Shown here piece by piece: positions 56,284 to 64,000 of a stretch of 64,000 nt of DNA. A program made the position numbers and the translations under genes. Positions within the stretch are counted from its first letter, which is position 1; the number at the start of each line of letters is the position of its first letter. This DNA is from Hygrocybe punicea (taxonomy: Eukaryota; Basidiomycota; Agaricomycetes; Agaricales; Hygrophoraceae): NCBI GenBank assembly GCA_963556145.1, contig OY744471.1:2907590-2971589 (forward strand), written 5' to 3'. The notes under the pieces were generated by a model. That model saw only the letters and a program-made list of their open reading frames with translations, was not told the origin of the DNA and ran no database searches.

Positions 56284-56782
56284 TATGAGGCATTCGTGAC
56301 GATGTAACGAAGTTTGTTTGTGAGAAAACCAAAAAACTAAAGGCTACGAGAGATCAGAAGTAACTAGAGAAAAAATAAGGAACAACATACTTTGGAGGAG
56401 ACAAAAGGACTGGTAGCAGTAAACGTCTCCTCCGAAGTAAATAAAGAAAGGGAAACTGAAACCACGATGTGGGAAAAAGGGGTGGAAACCCCGGGGTGAA
56501 ACTCGAGGAAAGGAGAGGCGCAAGGGCTCTCGGTCGCGGAGGCGAGTGCAGTCCGTGCGAGTCTTGAACCGTAATGTTGGGCATGATTAGACTACAATAA
56601 AGAAAATTTTAAACACAGTTAATTAATTGATTAATTAATTAAATCTGCCTTTATTTATGTTATATGATCTCTTGCACTTTTCTTGATGTACCATTTCAAC
56701 TAGAAACTACACAACTTGGTGAAGTTTACAATCATAATGTAACTACTAAATTACTAGCATCCTCTTCTATTCTAGTCCTGCG
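56284..56782. other. DIRS 5' flank and AT-rich spacer before the ATPase 3' end
   Basis: Contains the AATTAATTGATTAATTAATT motif (56610-56640) and the likely 3' UTR of the ATPase. No gene seen; minus-strand frame 56354-56584 is considered spurious. Confidence 0.4.
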
Positions 56783-59700
56783 CTACATGTCCTTTCTACG
56801 CCGCTGTTCCCTTCGTTCATGTCCAGACATGATCATTTTCTTGGGCTTGATATCAGCAAAACAGTACTTGCATACCATCTCAATCACCCAGCATCCAAGG
56901 AAATCCAGAATCATGACAACTGTCAACTTGACTTTGAACTGGATAGAACAAATCTTGTCAGAGGACTCCACCATAACCCAGTGGCACTGACCGAGCTCTC
57001 CATTTCAACGATTTGTAGCCATCGGTTGAGCTCGGGCATAAAATCAGTAGCACCAGAAAATGCTACCGCACTGGCTGCAACAAGTCCCCACCACAATGTG
57101 GAATTTTCACGGATACCTTCACGGAATGGTCGTCCCTGAAGGTGATAAACAAATCTCAGTCCAATGAAAGTTGTAATGTGACTAGAGATTAGCACACCTG
57201 AAAGTTGATTGCAAATGTTGAGACTTGCTGTGATAGACCAAGAAGATATATGGCTGTGTTGAGAAGACTTGGTTCAAACTTTGCTTCCAGATCAATAGGC
57301 CCACGTCTATCAATTGATCAATAGATATCTCACTATGAACAGTAAAATCTTACTCTTCGTATCTGTGAGATAATTCAGTGATATACACCAATGATGCAAT
57401 ATGAAGTGCAAATTGGGAGAGCACTGATAAGAGAACATAGAGATTGAATATGTTGCCTAATGGCCGCTCCCTAGATAGCTTTTCAACAGGCTGTATACCA
57501 CGACACAGACGATTTAGCAAATTACAGGATAAATGTACGAAACCATACCTTGGCGCGGGAGATACATAAGAAACAGATCGACATTAACATTCCTGTTATG
57601 GTGACTTGATAATCGCCGAATTTGATACCATCAAGATATTGTACACTCAAACTGTACGCCGTTATGAGGCAATTCAAAGCCAGTATCTTGTACATTTGGA
57701 TGGTGGCCACAAGTGTGCAACGACCTTGTCGGATGATATGTGTTACTAATCAAATATCAACGATTGCGACGCATGAAGTCCAAGTGCAATTCTCACTAGC
57801 TGCGACATGAGATAGTTTGGACGTAAACGGGGCTGCGCAAGAGGCATCTCCGAGCTTGATCTTCGGAACGTCATCGTCTCCTTCCATCTCTGCCATCTTG
57901 TCAGTGATTGCAGCAAGATCAAACTACCGGGACGGTGAGATCAAAATATCAATTTGATCAGGATACGCACCTTCTCCATAGGATTATTCCTCCTCGCAAT
58001 TTGCATGTCCACAGACGCTTTCTTTTGGACCTCCACAAGTTCCGGATACAAATGTGCAATGGCTGGGGGCACAGGGGGAGGAGGCTGCCCGAAACGTGAG
58101 GAGATCTTGAGCTGACTCTCGTACACCTTCTTCACTCGCTCGTTTTTCTGATGTTCTGCTATCTTTCGGAGGTCTTCGGGGGTACCATCAAGCAGGGCAA
58201 CGCCGATATGGGCTTGCTTCAGAGCTCCAACATCATTTGTGCCATCGCCCGCCATCAATGTCGTGTAGCCAATTGTTTTCAAGGTTGTCAAGATGAGTTC
58301 TTTTTGAGCAGGGGAGACTCGAGCATAAACCCATGTGTTTTGAACAAGATCAATCCAAGCAGGCCGAGACTCATATAGTCGCATAGCAGAACCTGTGATG
58401 CATATGTCATAATTTTCAAAGAGCGACTGATCCAAAGGCTGCGAAGGATCAACAGGAATAATTTTGCTCTCATCGACTGATCGCCAGACAAGTTCTACTC
58501 TGCAAATCAGTCCTATAATGGAACACAGACAGGAGAATCACATACCGTCTTGGTCGAGTAAATCAAGGATAAGAACATCACGGTCAACAATCTCAACATC
58601 CCGGGCGACATGAACCGCTGTGAGAGGATTATCCCCCGTGATCATAATGCACTGGAACCAAGTTTTAGTGATGGAGCTCGTAAAAGTAAGAATAACCTAC
58701 GCGATGTGATGAGTCTGCCAGCATTTTGAGGGACTCCACAGCATCCGCCTTGAGAGGACAATGAAAGACCAAGAAACCGGCGAAAAAAAGCTGGCTTTCA
58801 ACTTGGCCACGGGCTAACTTGTGTATCTGTACTTGTCGACTATTACATGCTGAGAGAGGCACGAGGCAGAAGATCTTGACCTTATCAATACTCATACTTT
58901 GCATTTCCTTCGAACCAAGAGCCAACACCCGACTGCCTCTTCTCATGAAGTACTTGTAGGCGTCGTCATATCCATCCGGAACATGTACTAACATGTGCTT
59001 GATTGCCTCCGGCGCCCCTTTGACGGCGATTAAGGTTTTGCCCGGTAGGCTCGATACGGTCGACATCCGTTTCAAAGCCGAAGAGAATTGGAAGCGACGA
59101 CGAATGAGTAGGTGCGAGCGGTGAGGCGCAGTAGAGCTTGCGGGGGAGACAACATCCCCTGATGACCAAAATTGAGGTTCAAAAGCTAAGTGTGAAGTAA
59201 TGAAACTCCCACCTTGCGCCAGCTTCCAATCCAAAGCCTCGAGAGTTATTTTCTCCATCGGATCACCAACAATCGTGCCGTCATCCAGGCGCACAAGAGC
59301 ATGTGCAGCAGCAAGGCAAAGAATGGTCGCCTGGCCACATTCCTTGACATCGCAAAGCATTTGAGTGTTGGAAGGGCTTGAAAAACAACTTCAGAAATGA
59401 TCCCTTGAGGTGGCTGCAAAGGTGACACATACTCTAAGCCACCAACCCCTTCCAAAACTAGGCTCTCAGCGGTGATAGTCCCTGTCTTATCGAAACAACA
59501 TATGTCCACCCGACCAGCCAACGGAATGCGGAATGGCTCGGTACAAAATATAGCTTTAAAGTATAAGTTTGTCATCAGCATCACGTCGTTAATGTGTTGC
59601 CCTTACCAAACTTGGATAGAGCCACTAGCGATGCATTCACAGCTAAGGATAACTCCATCGGAAGCTCAGGGGGAACTACACTCGTAATGATGAGGATGCA

Positions 59701-61321
59701 ATCGAGGAGAAGCTTCGATTTCTTCAAGTCTCTCTCAATTCCTGTGAATACCTTCAACACCGAAGAACACAGGGTAGATCGATAAAATGACCACCAACCT
59801 TTAACCCAAACGTACCAACTAGCAGCGATGGCAAATATAAGAAGAAACCCGATGAACAAGAAGGACTCCAAATTGTTGGCAGAAACTCGTTCTATAGAAA
59901 ATATCATGGTTCGCACGAGTTGACCTTGCGTTGTGCCAAACCCAGTCCGTAGCACTACTCCAAGACAGCCACCATCAGGCGTTTGAGCAGATGATTGTGT
60001 TTGGCCTATTACACGTTGAGTGGAGAAATCTGGAAACACACTCTTCAGAGGGCCTCACCAGTCATCCCCGCTTGCAATATTTTTGTACCGCTGAAAAGGA
60101 CCGCATTCTTGTGCATTCCATCAACATCCAATGGTTCAGAACCCTCGACCAGCTGGATCGATTCCTTCAGTAAAGGGGTTGACTCTCCAGAGAGCATGGC
60201 TTCGTTCACGATACACATGCCGTTGACCATAAGAACATCGGCCGGGACCGTGGATTCCGTCTGTTGGCGAGCTGTACAATATAAGGTCAACAAATATACA
60301 CCCGAGAAAGTATGGACCGAACTGATGGAAACGACATCGCCAGGGAGAAGCTGGTCTGTCGGAATATTAGCCCAGCTGCCGTCCCGAAGGCATTGAATTG
60401 GATACGGAACAACGGACATTGTCCGAAATTCGGTCAATGTTCTCACACGCTGAAATCCTAAAATCAGTGGCCGAGAAACTCACTAGGCGAAAATTTTTAC
60501 CTGCCAGACGACAGTGCATTCGAAAATGATGAGCATGAACAAAGTGAACAGACTATAATACCAGTATTCATCCAAACACCACAAGGCAACGCAGAAAATC
60601 TGGAAAACAAAGAAAGGTGCTGTCGCTTGTTCCCCGAAGAGCTCTGTGAAAGATGGGATTGGTATGTTGAGTTCATTTCCCCCGTAAAGAGCGTTAAGCG
60701 CTGGGAGCTGCGAAGCAACCAAGCCATTAGGTACCAAGAATGTCGAAACGGGGAGTCGAGTGTCAGAAGGATACGGGAGGCGCGCAAATGTATTTGGCGA
60801 AGTGGAAGACAGCGTATAGGTGTCCCGTTGGTATATGAAAGAATATGAAAGAGTTGTGGCGTCCGGCTTGTTGAGTCTTACGATCTCGCCGCGTCCTCGA
60901 TGTACTTTGGGAACGAGGCGCACACAGTCGGCGGCCTCGAGGTTGAGAGCCTTAAAATGTTTCGGGATAGAAATTGAGAAAGGAAGGAATAATTTAACCA
61001 AGACGAACCTTTCGCGTAGTTATCCAAGCCCTCGCACCTGTACTCCATTTGGTAACCAAAAAACTGAGGGCATGCCCAGCACCCAATATGACACACGCCA
61101 GGAATGTCCACTCCTCGCTTTGCAACCATTGGTCGTATTTGAAGTAATATGAGTAGGCGAGGAGAGGATACAACGAAAGAAATGGGAATGCATAGATGTG
61201 CGTGTACCAAGGGAGAGCGACATGCAAACTGGCCCTCGAGATTTCGGTAGAGTCTACAGAGATTAGCGACCTAACAAAAAAGTCAAACGCGAGAGAGGTT
61301 TAGTGTGTACAGGGCGCACAT
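56783..61321 (-). CDS. spf1: P5A-type cation-transporting ATPase (ATP13A1/Spf1-like), ER
   Basis: Spliced minus-strand gene with many 40-65 nt introns. Start proposed at 61321 (MCAL joined by a 44-nt intron to [20 protein letters not shown]); the alternative is an undetected upstream exon. Landmarks in order: two N-terminal membrane hairpins ([34 protein letters not shown]), LPGDVVSI (about 60335), the actuator LSGEST (about 60190), [15 protein letters not shown] (about 59670; P5A family), the phosphorylation site [17 protein letters not shown] (Asp at about 59490), [23 protein letters not shown] (about 58640), the hinge [14 protein letters not shown] (about 58240), several C-terminal membrane segments and a basic C-terminus [11 protein letters not shown] (stop at 56783). 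P5A ATPases sit in the ER membrane and dislocate mistargeted membrane-protein helices. No stop or frameshift was noticed, so it looks like a working host gene. Confidence 0.9.
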
Positions 61322-61676
61322 ATCGATGGACCGGCTGCGGCAGCTGGACACTTTTCTGGTGGTATTCAAGTTTGTCCTTGGTTTGGATCACGTGACCCAG
61401 AACTCATGAATAATGCTGCTAAGATGGTTTACCGTCCATTCTGGGTGTGTTATCTGCCCGGCAAGTCCCGAAAGTTATCTTTTTCGTTCTTATTGCTGTA
61501 AAAGTGCATCGATGTGCTTCAAACTTTACCTGTAGTATATACTTGTTGTAACACAATTTTGTATGTAAAAATTAGCAGTCAAATGTCATCCATTCTATGA
61601 GAAATCGACAAATGGCAGATAACTTTTTTTGCTTACATAAAGTTATCTGCCATGGCAGATAACTTCCTAGAATGGA
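61322..61676. other. Intergenic region with GGCAGATAACTT palindrome
   Basis: Presumed divergent promoter of the ATPase and the gene at 61677. TGGCAGATAACTT (61613), AAGTTATCTGCCA (61640) and TGGCAGATAACTT (61652) form direct and inverted copies around a short T-rich loop; related GTTATCTGCC at 61449. Could be a small foldback remnant or a paired protein-binding site. Confidence 0.5.
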
Positions 61677-62593
61677 ATGATAAGGCGTGGTGCTGCTCAG
61701 TACTTCGTCTCGTCCTCAGCCACCTCCGATTCCGAGCACACACAACGATTCGGCGTCGATTACACCCTCCTACACGTCAAGAACTCATACACATCAGTTG
61801 GATCGACTCAGATGGAGGGGAATGATGGAGTTGCCGTTAAGACCTGGGGTCATCCTAAAGGTCGCAAGGATGGATGGCGTAGAGAGGGTGCACCGAAGTG
61901 TGGTCGACCGAAGAAGAAGCTCAACAATGGTGGGAATAACGAGGTGATGCACGATGACACTGTAGATGGTGCGTACGGCCGGTTCAAATTAACACAAGGG
62001 CCTTATGTTTTCTGGTCACCACAGCGCGTAATGCGGATGAATACATCGATGCATGGAACGAGAACAAATTTACTGATGAATTATTACATGAAATTATGGA
62101 GCTGGAGAATCGTGCACTGGGTCACCTGTTAAACGAGGGCAGATGTGAGTACTATTCGTCATTTAGATTCGCATCCCGAAAATTCATTTTTTATCTGTAG
62201 CACATCCATCGGCTAAGTACCATCCCGACAACACTCCCGACAACACTCCCGACTCCAGCGACAGAGCCAGCTGATGAGCCAAGTGCGAACTTGGCGCCAA
62301 AGAGCCCGACCCTTCAGCAACTCCGGGAGGCAGTGAGGAATTCTCAAACCTGTATGTGGCCTCTTCTTTCTACGTCCAACGCTAACATTTCTCGTTCACC
62401 TATAGCACCTTTTTTCACCACACACGAAACATTCGATCTCGATCTGGATGATGACGACGACGATCCAACGGTTGCACCCGACAGTGATGAACTGCCACAG
62501 ACATGGCGTGGGGAGGGTAACCTGCAAGGGGGATCTGAGAAGAGTGGTACGTTGACGTGCTTTCTCCCTATTCCCTTGGCTGATTGTCCATGA
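61677..62593 (+). CDS. Unrecognised spliced gene with AT-hook-like basic motif
   Basis: Exon 1 (from 61677) reads ...EGNDGVAVKTWGHPKGRKDG then APKCGRPKKKLNNGG, an AT-hook-like GRPKKK stretch. A 55-nt intron joins it to NADEYIDAWNENKFTDELLHEIMELENRALGHL (charged helix). A later exon has repeated DNTPDNTPDSS or, in another frame, TEPADEPSANLAPKSPTLQQ; then FFTTHETFDLDLDDDDDDP. The reading phase after 62150 is ambiguous, so the true end (62275 or 62593) is unsure. The style is similar to genes E1 and E3. DNA binding is only suggested by the basic motif. Confidence 0.4.
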
Positions 62594-62884
62594 AGGAACA
62601 TGGTTTGAGAAGCCGAAATACATGCCGGCACGGCTGTATGACTACTTTGGTGCAATGATAGCACCACTGATTTTTCGAAGGGAAGGCAAATTTTTGGCAA
62701 GACCACAGATATATTCAGACTTGACATGTCACGACTAGCGGTCGTGTGATGGATCAGTGGTTTAAACGGTTGCACGATGTCGGCAGTAATAGAGGTAGTG
62801 TCTTCAGGGATAAGGTTCAGGTGTAGTTTGGGTGAAGTTTGTTACGTCTAGTACAACTGCTAGGAGTAATACAAGAGGTCAAAG

Positions 62885-63292
62885 TTAGGGTAAACTACGT
62901 GTAGCGCGATGTCTTTTATACCATCCCTCCCCCTCCGCAGTACCAGTGACGCGTCGTAAAGGCGACTCGCTCCGTTGCGTTGGTGGGTCTACGTCTCCCC
63001 TGGCATTGAGGCAATTTGTGATCATGCCGGGCTGGCGTGCGGATTCGTCACCAGATCCGTAAGCGTTCGAGCACGCGTCATCACGGCTGTCTCGTCCTTC
63101 ATGCGGGGATTCGCTGCCGTGTGACGTGTCGTTGCTGCGTATCGTGGGGGGTCGGAATGCTTCGAACGTTGATAGGGGGATCTCGGGATCGGCGGTGATG
63201 GGGATTCGTTGCACCCCTCGGCATATCGCGATGAGGATGAAAGTATATACGATAATGATGGCGATGATGGCGGCGATAACGGATTGGGTCAT
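62885..63292 (-). CDS. Small single-pass membrane protein, unrecognised
   Basis: 135 residues from ATG at 63292. The N-terminus MTQSVIAAIIAIIIVYTFIL is a clear hydrophobic membrane segment or signal anchor; the rest is polar (Arg/Ser/Asp/Gly-rich: SHGSESPHEGRDSRDD). No introns needed, no known domain. G+C higher than the repeats, in line with host DNA. Could be a secreted/anchored small protein or an unspliced fragment. Confidence 0.45.
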   Translation of the reverse strand: MTQSVIAAIIAIIIVYTFILIAICRGVQRIPITADPEIPLSTFEAFRPPTIRSNDTSHGSESPHEGRDSRDDACSNAYGSGDESARQPGMITNCLNARGDVDPPTQRSESPLRRVTGTAEGEGWYKRHRATRSLP

Positions 63293-63486
63293 GATTGGAG
63301 GGTGTTTGTGCGTGGGTGGTGAAAGTGGGTGTTTTATTGTCCCGGTGTGAGTGATGAGAGTGGTCTGTGGTGTTCTGTGAGAGTCGGGGATTTCAACCTC
63401 CGGTCACGTGTCGTTCTCACGGGTTCGTTGATGAAGTGGTAGAGGTTTCTTCCTGATCGGGAGTGGGCCTCCGTTCAGTATAAAGT

Positions 63487-64000
63487 GTGGTTGGATTCTT
63501 CGTCCCATCTCTCATCAATGCGATGTTTCCCCACTCATGCCATCGTCTCATATTCTTCAAACATTCTGCCCTCTTTAACCCGTCCCGCCCTGTCGCGGTT
63601 AATTGTATTACGCACGACTTCGCCTGCCGCCTCTCCGACTCTGATCGGGATTTGTATTGGGCTACTGGCCGTTGTTTCGCTTGCGGGAAGGCCAAGCATC
63701 GTACGGAATGTTGCCACCTTGTTGCGCGCAACAAGAGGCTTCTGTGCGAGCTTCTGGCCGACCCGTTCGGTAAGTTCTGTCTTTCTTGGGGTGTTTGGTT
63801 ATTGTTCTGATGGTTCTTTGTGATAGCGTTGGATGATGCGTTCCCGCCCTCGGGCTACTCGTCCGAGGACTCGATGCCGTCGCTCGCGACGAAGGTTTCC
63901 TGGGGGTCCGACTCCGACGAGGATTTCTGGCCCCGGGACGCCTACGTGGACACCGGGGCGCCCTTCGGGCTGCGTGAGTCCCAGCCTCGTCTTCCCTTCG
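63487..64000 (+). CDS. Zinc-knuckle ORF, partial (runs off window end)
   Basis: Reads ...DFACRLSDSDRDLYWATGRC then CFACGKAKHRTECC, a CX2CX4HX4C zinc knuckle, and continues LVARNKRLLCELLADPF, followed by a probable intron (GTAAGT at 63770 to TGATAG at 63828). The next exon is acidic (LDDAFPPSGYSSEDSMPS...SDSDEDFWPRDAY) and open to the end of the window. The start is uncertain. The knuckle followed by an acidic segment is what one sees between gag and protease in retroelements, so this may be another retrotransposon entering the window, but a host RNA-binding protein is possible. Confidence 0.4.

Larger units (their letters stand above)
50640..56600 (-). mobile_element. DIRS-type retrotransposon (gag, RT-RNase H, tyrosine recombinase), decayed
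   Basis: Minus-strand order gag (56283-55089), RT/RNase H (55080-52479, split), tyrosine recombinase (52482-50897, split), the layout of DIRS elements, which integrate with a recombinase instead of a DDE integrase. Two solo LTRs (54218-55011; 51784-52363) interrupt it. The terminal inverted or split repeats could not be defined by eye, so the outer limits are approximate. Confidence 0.8.

Noticed and set aside
56354..56584. Minus-strand frame just upstream of the DIRS gag
   Set aside because: No domain, likely terminal-repeat or leader sequence of the DIRS element.
1..64000. tRNA or rRNA genes
   Set aside because: No cloverleaf with recognisable A/B boxes or rRNA core sequence was found by eye.

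Overview
The window looks like a repeat-dense stretch of an Agaricomycete (mushroom-forming basidiomycete) nuclear genome. Evidence: genes with many 45-60 nt GT-AG introns; a spliced P5A-type ATPase; a Pcl-type cyclin copy; and fungal Ty3/gypsy, DIRS, Helitron and IS630/Tc1-type elements. Only the P5A ATPase (about 56.8-61.3 kb, minus) is a confidently recognised host gene that looks intact. A small membrane-protein ORF and one or two unrecognised spliced genes lie near it. Nearly everything from 1 to 56.6 kb is mobile DNA, much of it nested.

Layout. 1-5678: a minus-strand Ty3/gypsy element (5' LTR, gag, a -1 frameshift site, protease, RT). Its RT is split by a young 1981-bp LTR-flanked element with no coding capacity. 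5880-7209: a TIR element and 175-bp tandem repeats. 7210-44413: one old Helitron (Helitron A, A|TC...CTAG|T ends), broken by (i) an 849-bp palindrome that replaced its HUH/YxxxY core, (ii) a TA-flanked long-TIR element D, (iii) a 4.8-kb inversion with one breakpoint in the Helitron helicase and the other in a gene of D, and (iv) a second TA-flanked long-TIR insertion, E. E holds three unrecognised or weakly recognised spliced genes, an 82-bp palindromic satellite and, at its right end, a second, better preserved Helitron B (33574-43678). Helitron B's helicase is itself split by a 1673-bp solo-LTR-like insertion. The bookkeeping closes: the Helitron A pieces sum to about 7456 bp and Helitron B without its insertion is about 8432 bp. 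The difference, 976 bp, matches the roughly 960 bp deleted at the palindrome.

44843-49555: element C, the cleanest member of the same long-TIR, TA-target family as D. C and D share an unusual two-gene plan: a plus-strand gene, called G here (AT-hook-like N-terminus, a conserved beta-rich/PB1-like block, SAM-like C-terminus), convergent with a minus-strand IS630/Tc1-type DDE transposase. I consider this paired G + transposase architecture with 160-200 bp TIRs the best candidate for an undescribed system. Element D additionally contains a decayed cyclin copy. 49678-50600: a large inverted repeat next to a 31-bp tandem array. 50640-56600: a minus-strand DIRS element (gag, RT-RNase H, tyrosine recombinase) broken by two solo LTRs, with a catalytic Arg-to-Cys change in its recombinase. 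61.3-64.0 kb: an intergenic palindrome, a spliced gene, a small membrane protein and the start of a zinc-knuckle ORF that runs off the window.

Many nonsense changes between the paired copies are CGA-to-TGA or TGG-to-TAG, which fits CpG deamination or RIP-like decay. All alignments were done by eye. Family names for divergent genes are inferences from motifs and were not searched against a database.
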